Shown one piece after another: positions 1 through 7,428 of a stretch of DNA of 64,000 bases. The notes below the pieces were generated by a model. The model had not been told where the DNA came from. It was given only the letters and a program-made list of their open reading frames with translations, and ran no database searches. The translations under genes were made by a program, and so were the position numbers. The stretch's first letter is position 1. Every line of letters begins with the position of its first letter. The DNA is from DASQFQ01 sp963805525 (GTDB taxonomy: Bacteria > Actinomycetota > Thermoleophilia > Solirubrobacterales > Solirubrobacteraceae): positions 806,001 to 870,000 of the forward strand of contig CAWDUT010000006.1 in the NCBI GenBank assembly GCA_963805525.1, given 5' to 3'.

Positions 1-729
1 CCAGGCCGGATCGGTGGACAGGCTCGACTTGCCGGAGTCGTCGACCCACTTGGCCCCGAACATCGGCCCGAAGCCGGCCGGCGTGTTCTCGTACCAGTTC
101 ATGACCGGGTTGAAGCCGACCACCTTCAGGGATCCATCGGGGTTCTTCACGGTCAGCTTCTTCGCGTACGCCGTGAGCTGCGAGATGGTCTTCGGCGGGC
201 TGCTCAGCCCTGCCTTCTTGAACAGTTCCTTGTTGTAGTAGAGGCCCTGGGCGTCGGCGAGCATCGGCAACGCACAGCGCGTGCCCTTGAACTGGGTGTA
301 GGAGCGCGGGGCGGGCGGGAAGATCGTGTCGCTGATCTTGTCGCGCTCGAGGTAGGGCTTGAGGTCGACCCAGGCGCCGGAGCCGCAGAACGCGCCGGAG
401 TTGTCGGCCGTGAACGACTGCGCGACGTCGGGCGCCTTGCCGCCGCGGCTCGCCGCGATGATCTTGTCGTCGCTGATACCGCCGACGACCTTGACCTTCA
501 CCCCGGGATGGAGCGCCTCGAAGTCCTTCACGGCGTTCTTGAACACGCCGAGCTCGCGATCCGTGAAGCCGACCCACAGCGTGATGTTGGCCGGCTCGAG
601 CTTGGCCGGCGCCTTCTTCGCCGGCGTGCTCGCGTCTCCGGAGCCGCCGCCGTCACTGGTGCCGCCACACCCCACGACCCCCAGCGACACAAACAGCGCC
701 GTCGCCGCGGCCGTCGCGATCCGCTTCAT
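1..729 (-). CDS. ABC transporter extracellular sugar-binding lipoprotein (3' end outside window)
   Basis: This reads as the solute-binding subunit of a carbohydrate ABC importer, anchored outside the membrane by lipid. The first 20 residues form a signal peptide ending in a lipobox (VVGC, Cys21), followed by a Gly/Ser/Asp-rich linker and then a bacterial family 1 solute-binding fold (NITLWVGFTDRE, then FEALHPGVKVKVV). 243 codons are visible and the C-terminus runs off the left edge. The ATG at 729 has a strong purine-rich ribosome site (GGGGGAGAGG) directly before it. It lies 108 bp downstream of, and in the same direction as, a SIS-domain sugar-phosphate enzyme, which suggests uptake of an amino sugar or its oligomer. 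The actual ligand is inference. Confidence 0.85.
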   Translation of the reverse strand, partial: MKRIATAAATALFVSLGVVGCGGTSDGGGSGDASTPAKKAPAKLEPANITLWVGFTDRELGVFKNAVKDFEALHPGVKVKVVGGISDDKIIAASRGGKAPDVAQSFTADNSGAFCGSGAWVDLKPYLERDKISDTIFPPAPRSYTQFKGTRCALPMLADAQGLYYNKELFKKAGLSSPPKTISQLTAYAKKLTVKNPDGSLKVVGFNPVMNWYENTPAGFGPMFGAKWVDDSGKSSLSTDPAW

Positions 730-737
730 CCTCTCCC

Positions 738-763
738 CCTTACCTGGTAAGGAACCTTTCCTA
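738..763 (-). promoter_or_regulatory. palindromic operator candidate before the sugar-binding protein
   Basis: A 15-bp odd palindrome, CCTTACC-T-GGTAAGG (738-752), sits 9 bp before the binding-protein start and runs into AACCTTTCCTAG. The block CCTGGTAAGGARCC (743-756) recurs at 817-830. This looks like a repressor site for the sugar-uptake gene. The regulator family is not known from sequence. Confidence 0.45.
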
Positions 764-812
764 GATGCGACAGTAGTGCGCGGGGTGGTCGGGAGTCAAG
801 CGGTAGAAGCGG

Positions 813-846
813 ACCACCTGGTAAGGAGCCAAAACTCCTAGGTGGT
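813..846 (-). promoter_or_regulatory. second operator-like inverted repeat, overlapping the SIS gene stop
   Basis: ACCACCTGGTAAGGAG and CTCCTAGGTGGT form an imperfect inverted repeat around a CCAAAA loop, and share CCTGGTAAGGARCC with the site at 738-763. It spans the stop codon of the SIS gene. It could be a second binding site for the same regulator or a weak terminator or attenuator between the two genes. Confidence 0.35.
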
Positions 847-1848
847 GGGCGTGACCTTGGTGAGGCCGCGCGGCTTGTCGGGGTCGAGGCCGAGCGCGAG
901 CGTCGCGTGGAGCGCGAGCTGCTGCGCCCGGACGACGTGGACCAGCGGCGCCAGCGCCTCTGGCACGCCGGCCGGCATGGGGAGGCTGATGTCACCGTCC
1001 TCACCAACGCCGATCAGCGTCGCGCCGGCCTTCCGGGCACGCTGCGCGGCTTCGCGCACGTCGTTCGCCACCGGGCCGGGAGCGGTGTACGCGACGACGC
1101 TCGTTCGCTCGTGCGCGATGGCGATGGGACCGTGGAGGAAGTCGGCCACCGAGAACCCCTGCGACGCGAGCCCCGTGGTCTCGGCCACCTTCAGCGCGCC
1201 CTCGAGCGCGACGGCGAACAAGAACCCTCGCGCGAGCTGCACGTGATTGCCCGACCGCGCGATCACCTCTCCGGCCGCGCTCACATCGCCCGCGAGCACC
1301 TCGGCCTGGGCGCGCGGCACCGCCGCCCACGCCTCCTCGGGCCACAGCGGCTCGCCGAGCGCGTAGGCGAGGATCGCGAACGCCGCGAGCTGGGCGGTCA
1401 CGGTCTTGGTTGCCGGAACGGCATCTTCCGGTCCGACGCCGAGGTCGATCGCCTCGTCAGCGATCTCGGCCAGCGGCGAGCCGCCGTCGTTGGTGACCGC
1501 GACCGCCGCGGCGCCGGCGGCCTTCACGCGCTCGAGCGTGTCGGTGATCTCCGGCGTCTTGCCCGACTGGCTGACGCCGACCGCGAGGTAGCCGCGCAGC
1601 TCCTCCTCGAGCCCGTAGCGCGTCCACAGGCTCGGCGCGGCGAGCGACACCGGCCGCCGCAGCGCCGCCTCGAGCACGTAGCGGCCGTAGATCGCGGCGT
1701 TGTCGGACGAGCCGCGCGCGATCAGGATCACGCCGGTGAGCGGCTCGGGCGCGATCGCGCGCAGGCGCGCCGCGAATTCCTCCCGGCGGTCGAGCAGCGC
1801 GCCGATCACCTCGGGCTGCTCGGCCATCTCGCGCGCCATCGCCGTCAT
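838..1848 (-). CDS. double-SIS sugar-phosphate isomerase/deaminase (NagB-II / GlmS-isomerase-like)
   Basis: 336 residues with two SIS domains and no glutaminase domain. Visible sugar-phosphate binding motifs are ARGSSDN (44-50) and SQSGKTPE (93-100). The C-terminal DPDKPRGLTKVT matches the end of the GlmS isomerase half. The MxREMAEQPEV-type N-terminus is typical of stand-alone proteins annotated as glucosamine-6-phosphate deaminase (NagB-II) or AgaS-like. The probable reaction is deamination/isomerisation of an amino-sugar phosphate to a keto-sugar phosphate in the cytoplasm. It is upstream of the sugar-binding lipoprotein in one transcription direction. ATG at 1848 is used; an in-frame ATG three codons later is also possible. 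Confidence 0.8.
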   Translation of the reverse strand: MTAMAREMAEQPEVIGALLDRREEFAARLRAIAPEPLTGVILIARGSSDNAAIYGRYVLEAALRRPVSLAAPSLWTRYGLEEELRGYLAVGVSQSGKTPEITDTLERVKAAGAAAVAVTNDGGSPLAEIADEAIDLGVGPEDAVPATKTVTAQLAAFAILAYALGEPLWPEEAWAAVPRAQAEVLAGDVSAAGEVIARSGNHVQLARGFLFAVALEGALKVAETTGLASQGFSVADFLHGPIAIAHERTSVVAYTAPGPVANDVREAAQRARKAGATLIGVGEDGDISLPMPAGVPEALAPLVHVVRAQQLALHATLALGLDPDKPRGLTKVTPTT

Positions 1849-1880
1849 CGCGGCGGACTGTACTTTCGTCGCGTAGGAGT

Positions 1881-1906
1881 GCGAAATCTATATAGGTAGA
1901 TTTCGC
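1881..1906. promoter_or_regulatory. perfect inverted-repeat operator ahead of the PadR gene
   Basis: GCGAAATCTA, then TATAGG, then TAGATTTCGC: 10-bp perfect arms with a 6-bp AT-rich centre, ending 3 bp before the padR ATG at 1910 and 33 bp from the divergent SIS start. TAGATT at 1897-1902 could serve as a -10 for a leaderless padR transcript, so repressor binding here would block its own promoter. Autoregulation is typical of PadR proteins; that this protein binds here is inference. Confidence 0.6.
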
Positions 1907-1909
1907 CGC

Positions 1910-2206
1910 ATGAAGCGACGTCACTCACGGCAGACGGTGGCCGTCCTGGCCGCGATGGCGACCGATCCGGCCGAGTGGCGCTACGGCTACGAGCTCGGCC
2001 GCGAGGTCGGTCTGAAGGCGGGCTCGCTGTATCCGATCCTGATGCGGCTGGGCGACCGCGGGCTGCTGGAGTGCACGTGGGAGGCCGACCCGCCGCCGGG
2101 CCGCCCGCCGCGCCATCTCTACCGCCTCACGGCCGGCGGCATCGCCGCCGCGCGCGAGGCTGCCACCCCGCTGGGTGCGTTGCGCCCGGTGCGGAGCGCC
2201 GGATGA
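1910..2206 (+). CDS. PadR family transcriptional regulator
   Basis: A 98-residue compact winged-helix protein. The central stretch (YGYELGREVGLKAGSLYPIL, then LGDRGLLE) is the PadR recognition helix and wing, followed by PPRHLYRLT and GIAAARE, the normal end of the short PadR subclass without a long C-terminal helix. It begins 3 bp after a perfect inverted repeat and overlaps the following membrane-protein gene by ATGA (2203-2206). The two are therefore translationally coupled, an arrangement often seen for a PadR repressor and the membrane system it controls. Confidence 0.88.
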   Translation: MKRRHSRQTVAVLAAMATDPAEWRYGYELGREVGLKAGSLYPILMRLGDRGLLECTWEADPPPGRPPRHLYRLTAGGIAAAREAATPLGALRPVRSAG

Positions 2207-3033
2207 CGCCCGCCGCGCTGCTGCGCTGGGTGGTGCGGCTGCTGCCGGCGCGGCGGCGCGAGTGGGGGCTCGCCATGCAGGCCGAGCTCGCGGGTCTGGA
2301 GCGCGGTCGCTGGGGGTTCGCGCTGAGCTGCGCGCGCGGCGTGCTGGGGCGCCCCGAGACGCTGCTCTGGCTCGTGCCGCGGCTGCTCGCGGCGGGCGCG
2401 CTCATCGCGGCCGTCTGGCTGCTCGCCGACATCCGGGCCGGCGTCGTCCGGCTCGAGGCGATCGCCATGGTCACCGCCTTCGTGGCCGTGATCTGGGTGG
2501 CCCGGCCGGCGCGGATCGTGGGTGCGGCCGGCGCCGCCATCCTCGCCGCGGAGGCGCTCGTCTTCCTCCGCGGCCTGCGCCTCGAGGATGGCGCGACCAC
2601 CGGGATCGTCGTCTGGACGGTGATGCTCACGATCTACGCGGTCGCGCTGACGCGCGCACCCGCGCGGGGGGCGGCGATCGGCGCCGCCGCCGCGGCGGCC
2701 TGGCTCGCGGCGACACTCTTCGACCCCGCCGTGCCGACCTCCAACGCCCCGGCGCTCCTGGTGATCGCGCTCGCCGCGATCTGCGCGGGCGGACGGGTCT
2801 CCGGGCTCTGCGCCGCCGCCACCGCCGCACTGCTGATCGCCGTGTTGATCGATGGCCCCCTGAGCCTGTTCTCCCCGTGGGTGGCGAACAGCGCGCCGCC
2901 GGTGTACCCGCCCGAGTCGGTCGACCGGCTCGTCGACTCGATCGGCGTGTGGCTCGTGGGCTGCCTGCTCGCCACGGCGCTGAGCCTGGCCGTCCGCTCA
3001 GGTGGTCACGCGAACGTCACATCTCCGGGCTGA
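2203..3033 (+). CDS. PadR-associated multi-pass membrane protein of unknown function
   Basis: 276 residues. The N-terminus (LLRWVVRLLPARRREWGLAMQ, then AELAGLERG) is an amphipathic arginine-rich segment like those in membrane proteins encoded beside PadR regulators in actinobacteria. It is followed by about seven hydrophobic segments between residues 60 and 270. No enzymatic or transporter motif is recognised. The ATG at 2203 overlaps the padR stop codon, so the gene is co-translated with its probable regulator. A sensor or envelope-stress role would be guesswork. Confidence 0.7.
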   Translation: MTPAALLRWVVRLLPARRREWGLAMQAELAGLERGRWGFALSCARGVLGRPETLLWLVPRLLAAGALIAAVWLLADIRAGVVRLEAIAMVTAFVAVIWVARPARIVGAAGAAILAAEALVFLRGLRLEDGATTGIVVWTVMLTIYAVALTRAPARGAAIGAAAAAAWLAATLFDPAVPTSNAPALLVIALAAICAGGRVSGLCAAATAALLIAVLIDGPLSLFSPWVANSAPPVYPPESVDRLVDSIGVWLVGCLLATALSLAVRSGGHANVTSPG

Positions 3034-3054
3034 CCCGCCGTCACCCTCCAGGCC

Positions 3055-3228
3055 ATGAGGAAGCCCGGCATCCTCGCGCCCGTGGTCCTGGGCGCCGTGG
3101 CGGGGCTCGCTGCCGCCGCCCTCGGCGGTGACATCACCTTCGCCGCGCTCAGCGTGGTCGGCCTGTCGGTCGTGGTGACCGGCCCTTCATCGCCAGCGCC
3201 TGGTTCGCGTAGTCGCCGTCGCCGGTAA
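3055..3228 (+). CDS. possible small membrane protein
   Basis: An ATG-started frame of 57 codons encodes a short positive N-terminus, one or two alanine/valine/leucine-rich hydrophobic segments and an arginine-rich tail (GSRSRRRR). It starts 21 bp after the preceding membrane-protein gene and overlaps the end of the convergent CYTH gene by 80 bp. The hydrophobic pattern is protein-like, but the overlap and arginine-rich tail make it uncertain that the frame is translated to its end. Confidence 0.3.
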   Translation: MRKPGILAPVVLGAVAGLAAAALGGDITFAALSVVGLSVVVTGPSSPAPGSRSRRRR

Positions 3229-3652
3229 CCTCGCGGCCGAGCCAGGCCGGTGGCTCGAACGCCTCGCTCGCCTCGGCCGACGGGAACTCGATCTCGGCGG
3301 TGAGCAGCCCGTCGTGGGCGCCAGAGTACACGTCGAGCTCGACCGCGATGTCGTCGTCGAGCGGGATGACGTGGCGCGTCTTGGTGACCCGCCGCCCCTC
3401 GGTCAGCGGCCACAGGGACCAGAAGCGCCGCCCGTCGATCGCCAGCTCCTCCTCCGTGCGCATCATCCCCGGCCCCGACTTGATCGTCAGCGTCGTGTCG
3501 TCGCCTCGCCGTCGCACGCGGACCTCGACGCCGTCGTCGCCGATCGCCAGGTAGCCCTGCTCGATGGGGTCCCCCTTGCCCAGCCCGTCGGGGAGGCGAT
3601 CCACCAGGAACTTGCGCTCGATCTCGACGCCGGAAGGCGGGGTCTCGTCCAT
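3149..3652 (-). CDS. CYTH domain protein (triphosphate tunnel metalloenzyme)
   Basis: 167 residues. The signature ExExK (EIERK, residues 10-14) is followed by tunnel-strand motifs: EVRVRRRGDD, LTIKSG, RTEEEL, RVTKTRHVI and AVELDVYSG. Together these form the eight-stranded triphosphate tunnel of the CYTH superfamily. Such enzymes hydrolyse inorganic triphosphate or related triphosphates with Mg or Mn. The gene is head-to-head with a CHAD-domain gene, with only 4 bp between the start codons. That, together with the nearby Ppx-type phosphatase, supports a role around polyphosphate or triphosphate. The substrate cannot be read from the sequence. Confidence 0.88.
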   Translation of the reverse strand: MDETPPSGVEIERKFLVDRLPDGLGKGDPIEQGYLAIGDDGVEVRVRRRGDDTTLTIKSGPGMMRTEEELAIDGRRFWSLWPLTEGRRVTKTRHVIPLDDDIAVELDVYSGAHDGLLTAEIEFPSAEASEAFEPPAWLGREVTGDGDYANQALAMKGRSPRPTGRPR

Positions 3653-3656
3653 CGGG

Positions 3657-5159
3657 GTGGAAGACTACGCGGCCGTGGAGCTCCTCCTCCCTGACTCGGG
3701 CGAGGTCGTGCTCGCGACGCTGCGCGAGCGGCTCGCGCTCGACGTCGGCCGTTCCCGCATCGCCGATCGCGTGCTGCTCGACAGCTTCGACGGGCGGCTG
3801 CGCGCGGCCGGCCTGCGCGCCGAGGCCCCGGTACGCGGCGCGACGCTGACCTTGTACGAGGCGGGGGCGCCGGCGCGGCGGGAGAAGGTCGGGCGCGCCC
3901 TTCGCTACCTCGTCCAGGAGCTGCCGCGCGGCCCGCTGCGCGAGCGCCTCGCCGGCGTGCTCGAGGAGCGCGCGCTGCTGCCCGCCGTGCGCGTGCGCGG
4001 CACGGTGCGGCCGCTGGCAGTGCTCAACGGCGACGCCAAGACGGTCGTGCGGCTCGAGCTCGAGGACGCCGAGGCGGTGCTCGAGCGCGGGCGGCGCGTC
4101 CCGCTCGCCTCGCGCCTCAGCGTCGAGCCGGTGCTCGGCTATGACGCCGAGCTCAGGCGCACGCTGCGCGTGCTGCGCGGGCTCGGCTTCGCACCCGCCG
4201 AGCGCCCGCTGTTCGACGAGGCGGTGCTCGCCGCCGGCGGGTTGCCGGAGGGCATCTCGACCAAGCCCAAGATCGACCTCGCGCGCGGCACCCGCACCGA
4301 CCGGGCCGCCGGGGTCGTGCTGGCGCGGCTGCTGGAGATCGCCGAGACGAACCTGCCGGGCACGATCGACGACCTCGACACCGAGTTCCTGCACGACCTG
4401 CGCGTCTCCATCCGGCGCGCGCGCTCGGTGCTGCGCGAGCTCAAGGACGTGCACGACCCGCAGCAGCGCACGCGCCTGCGCGACGAGCTCAAGTGGGCGC
4501 AGAACCTCACCGGCCCGGTCCGCGACCTCGACGTCGAGCTGCTCGAGTGGGAGGAGCTCGTCGGGCTGCTGGCGCCCGAGCGGCAACCGGAGCTCGAGCC
4601 GCTGCGGGAGCTGCTCGCGCAGCGCCGCGCGCGCGAGCTGACGAAGCTCCGGCGCGGGTTGCGGAGCGCACGATTCCGCAACGTGTTCGCCGCGTGGCGG
4701 GAGCTCGCCGAGGGGCCGCCCGCGGAGGACCAGCCGAACGCCGCGCGGCCGATCGAAGAGGTCGCCGCCGAGCGGATCCGCAAGGTCTACCGCCGCATGG
4801 TGCGCGACGGGAACCGCATCGACGACGGCTCGCCGGACGAGGACCTCCACGAGCTGCGCAAGCGCGGCAAGGAGCTGCGCTACCTGCTCGAGCTGTTCGG
4901 CAGCCCGTTCCCCAAGGCGGTGGTCAAGCCGCTCGTCTCGACCCTCAAGGACCTGCAGGAGGTGCTCGGGCGCTTCCAGGACCGCGCGGTGCAGATCGAG
5001 CTGCTGCACGAGGTCCGCGACGAGCTGCGCGACGAGCCCGCGACGCTGATGGCGCTCGGCTCGCTGCTCGACGCGCTGGTCGCCGACCAGCACGCGGCGC
5101 GCGACGAGTTCGCCGCGACCTTCGACCACTTCAAGGGCCACGCGGTGCCGAAGCCGTGA
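3657..5159 (+). CDS. CHAD domain protein with degenerate CYTH-like N-terminal half
   Basis: About 500 residues from GTG 3657 (GTG 3675 is an alternative). Residues 1-200 look like a diverged CYTH fold (RVRGTVRPLAVLNGD, KTVVRLELEDAE) but lack ExExK. Residues ~205-490 are a CHAD helical domain with both basic signature helices: HDLRVSIRRARS near 244 and DLHELRKRGKELRYL near 397. CHAD domains bind polyphosphate through these conserved His/Arg/Lys residues. The gene starts 4 bp from the divergent CYTH gene and overlaps the following ParA-like gene by GTGA. A polyphosphate-binding scaffold role is inferred. Confidence 0.88.
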   Translation: MEDYAAVELLLPDSGEVVLATLRERLALDVGRSRIADRVLLDSFDGRLRAAGLRAEAPVRGATLTLYEAGAPARREKVGRALRYLVQELPRGPLRERLAGVLEERALLPAVRVRGTVRPLAVLNGDAKTVVRLELEDAEAVLERGRRVPLASRLSVEPVLGYDAELRRTLRVLRGLGFAPAERPLFDEAVLAAGGLPEGISTKPKIDLARGTRTDRAAGVVLARLLEIAETNLPGTIDDLDTEFLHDLRVSIRRARSVLRELKDVHDPQQRTRLRDELKWAQNLTGPVRDLDVELLEWEELVGLLAPERQPELEPLRELLAQRRARELTKLRRGLRSARFRNVFAAWRELAEGPPAEDQPNAARPIEEVAAERIRKVYRRMVRDGNRIDDGSPDEDLHELRKRGKELRYLLELFGSPFPKAVVKPLVSTLKDLQEVLGRFQDRAVQIELLHEVRDELRDEPATLMALGSLLDALVADQHAARDEFAATFDHFKGHAVPKP

Positions 5160-5884
5160 AGGTCGTCGCCACCTACTCGATCAAGGGCGGCGTCGGCAAG
5201 ACGTCGGCGGCGGTCAACGTCGCCGCGCTCGCCGCGCGCGAGGGGCTGCGGACCGTGCTGTGGGACCTCGACCCGCAGGGCGCCGCATCGTTCCTGTTCC
5301 GCGTCGAGCCGAAGGTGAAGGGCGGGAGCAAGCAGCTGCTCAAGGGCAAGCGCGAGCCGCTGGCGGTGATGAAGGGCACCGACGTCGAGGGCCTCGACCT
5401 CCTCCCGGCCGACTTCTCCTACCGCCACCTCGACATCCAGCTCGACAAGCGCAAGAAGCCGCTGGAGGGGCTGGCGCGGGTGCTCGCCCAGCTGGAGGAC
5501 GACTACGACCTCGCGATCCTCGACTGCGCGCCGTCGATCTCGCTCGTCTCCGAGAGCGTCTTCAGCGCGGCCGACCTGCTGCTCGTGCCGCTCGTCCCCT
5601 CGACGCTGGCCGTGCGCACGCTCGATCAGCTGCGCGAGTTCCTGGCCGGCGTCCCCGACCGGGTGCCCGAGGTGCTCCCGTTCTTCTCGATGGTCGACCG
5701 CCGCAAGAAGCTGCACAAGGAGCTCGTCGCGACGCTGCCCGGCGTCGCCGCCGCGGCGATCCCGAACGCCAGCCAGGTCGAGCTGATGGGGGTCCGCCGC
5801 GCGCCGCTCGTCGTCACCGCCCCACGCAACCCGGCGGCGCTCGCCTACGCGGCGCTGTGGGAAGAGCTGCGCGCCGCCATCTGA
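5156..5884 (+). CDS. ParA/MinD-type P-loop ATPase
   Basis: 242 residues from a GTG overlapping the CHAD stop codon. It shows the deviant Walker A KGGVGKTS (10-17) with both lysines, DLDPQG (Walker A'), and DCAPSISL (Walker B). This is a ParA-family ATPase that can dimerise on ATP and position a cargo on the nucleoid. No ParB gene is next to it and no parS-like repeat was noticed. Because it is coupled to a CHAD protein, a reasonable idea is that it positions polyphosphate granules or the CHAD complex; this is inference. Its 3' end overlaps the convergent Ppx gene by 40 bp. Confidence 0.85.
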   Translation: MKVVATYSIKGGVGKTSAAVNVAALAAREGLRTVLWDLDPQGAASFLFRVEPKVKGGSKQLLKGKREPLAVMKGTDVEGLDLLPADFSYRHLDIQLDKRKKPLEGLARVLAQLEDDYDLAILDCAPSISLVSESVFSAADLLLVPLVPSTLAVRTLDQLREFLAGVPDRVPEVLPFFSMVDRRKKLHKELVATLPGVAAAAIPNASQVELMGVRRAPLVVTAPRNPAALAYAALWEELRAAI

Positions 5885-7416
5885 GGACTGACGACGAGGC
5901 GGCGGCCGAACGCGCGCCGGAAGGCGCCCTCGGAGATCCGGCGCTCGAGGCTCCAGACCGCGAGCCGGTCGTCGCCGCGCAGGCGCAGGTGCAGCGAGCG
6001 GCGCTGCTTGACCAGCCGCGCCTCGATCACCGACTGGTCCTGCCCGCGGTCGAGCTGCTCGGCGAGCTGCAGCAGCAGCGCGCAGCGGGCGACGCGGCCG
6101 TCCTCCGGCGATCCCTTGCGGTGGTGGCGGACGATCTGGGCGATCAGCGCGACCTCGCGCGGGCCGTAGCCGGGGAGGCCGGACTCGAGGATCAGGTAGT
6201 GCGCGTGCTCCGGGTGGCTGTCGTAGCCGATGGACATCCCGATGTCGTGCAGCAGCGCGGCCGCCCACAGCAGCTCGCGCTCGTCCGGCTCCGGCTCGAT
6301 CACGCTCGCGGCGACCAGCGAGTCGTGGAGCTGCAGCGCGAGCCGCGCGACGTGGTCGGCGTGGCCGATGTCGGCGTCGAACTGCAGCGCGAGGTTGCGG
6401 ATCGAGGCGACGCGGACGTCGGCCAGCAGCGGCGCCGAGCCGCGCAGCAATCGCCGGCTGAAGAAGACGCCCTCCCGGAGGCCGGCGCGGGTGAGCTCGA
6501 TGCCGTCGAAGTCGCCGTGCTCGAGCACGGTCTCCAGCACCACGGCGGCGCCGAGGACGATGTCGGCGCGGCTCGCCTTGATGCCCGGCAGCGCGCGGCG
6601 GGAGGCGGGGCGCTTGGCGAGCTCGGCCACCAGCTCGGCGAGCGCGTCGCGCTCGAGCACGGAGCCCTGGATCGGGCCGCTGCCGCCCTGGGCGGCGGAC
6701 GCGAGGTTGCGGACCGCGCCGCCCATGCCGACGAGCCGGCCGCCCGTGCCCGCGAGCCACGGCGCGGCGGTGAGCTGCTCGCGCACGGCGGCGCGCGCGG
6801 CCTTGAGCTGCTTGCGCGTGATGGCGCGCGAGCCGGGGAGGAGCTGCTCGGTCACCCGCACCGCGCCGAGCGGCCACGACGCCGACGCCTCCCCCTGCCG
6901 GCCCGCCACCTGCGTCAGCTGAAGGCTGCCACCGCCGAGGTCGAGCATGACGCCGTCGGTCAGCGTCGTCGAGTTGACCGCGGCGACGTAGCCCAGCCGC
7001 GCCTCCTCATCCGCCGACAGCACGGAGATCGAGAGGCCGGTGCGCTCCTGTGCCAGCGCGAGCAGGTCGGCACCGTTGTCGGCGTCGCGGATCGCGCTGG
7101 TCGCCACCACGTCGACGGCCTCGTTCGGCACGCCGCGGGCGTGCAGGTAGCGCCCGAACATCTCGAGCGCCTCCAGCCCGCGCGCCATCGCGCCGGGCTC
7201 GAGCGAGCCGGAGCGGCTGAGGCCTTCCGCGATCCGCACCGGCTCCTGCAGCTCCCCGACGCGGCGCCAGGACGCGCCGGGGAGGTAGGCGTAGACGACG
7301 AGCCGCCAGGAGTTCGAGCCGAGGTCGATCACCGCGGCCATCCGCTCGCCCGCCGGCTGCCCACCGGGCAGCACGGACAGGCGCGGGTAGGCGACGCGGT
7401 GCGCGACCTGCGGCAT
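5845..7416 (-). CDS. Ppx/GppA family exopolyphosphatase / pppGpp phosphatase
   Basis: 523 residues. The N-terminal actin-like ATPase fold shows IDLGSNSWRLVVY, TSAIRDADNG, SADEEARLGY and DLGGGSLQL. A C-terminal HD-type helical domain contains LLHDIGMSIGYDSH and VRHHRKG. This is the two-domain Ppx/GppA organisation that releases phosphate from polyphosphate or from pppGpp. Its convergent neighbours (ParA-like, CHAD, CYTH) suggest a polyphosphate substrate. A run of about 26 residues precedes the first core strand, so the true start may be the internal ATG at MAAVIDLGSNS. Confidence 0.9.
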   Translation of the reverse strand: MPQVAHRVAYPRLSVLPGGQPAGERMAAVIDLGSNSWRLVVYAYLPGASWRRVGELQEPVRIAEGLSRSGSLEPGAMARGLEALEMFGRYLHARGVPNEAVDVVATSAIRDADNGADLLALAQERTGLSISVLSADEEARLGYVAAVNSTTLTDGVMLDLGGGSLQLTQVAGRQGEASASWPLGAVRVTEQLLPGSRAITRKQLKAARAAVREQLTAAPWLAGTGGRLVGMGGAVRNLASAAQGGSGPIQGSVLERDALAELVAELAKRPASRRALPGIKASRADIVLGAAVVLETVLEHGDFDGIELTRAGLREGVFFSRRLLRGSAPLLADVRVASIRNLALQFDADIGHADHVARLALQLHDSLVAASVIEPEPDERELLWAAALLHDIGMSIGYDSHPEHAHYLILESGLPGYGPREVALIAQIVRHHRKGSPEDGRVARCALLLQLAEQLDRGQDQSVIEARLVKQRRSLHLRLRGDDRLAVWSLERRISEGAFRRAFGRRLVVSPQMAARSSSHSAA

Positions 7417-7428
7417 CAGGCGGCGATG

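Noticed and set aside
5156..5884. Plasmid or chromosome partition locus
   Set aside because: There is a ParA-like ATPase but no ParB gene and no parS-like repeats; its partner is a CHAD protein.
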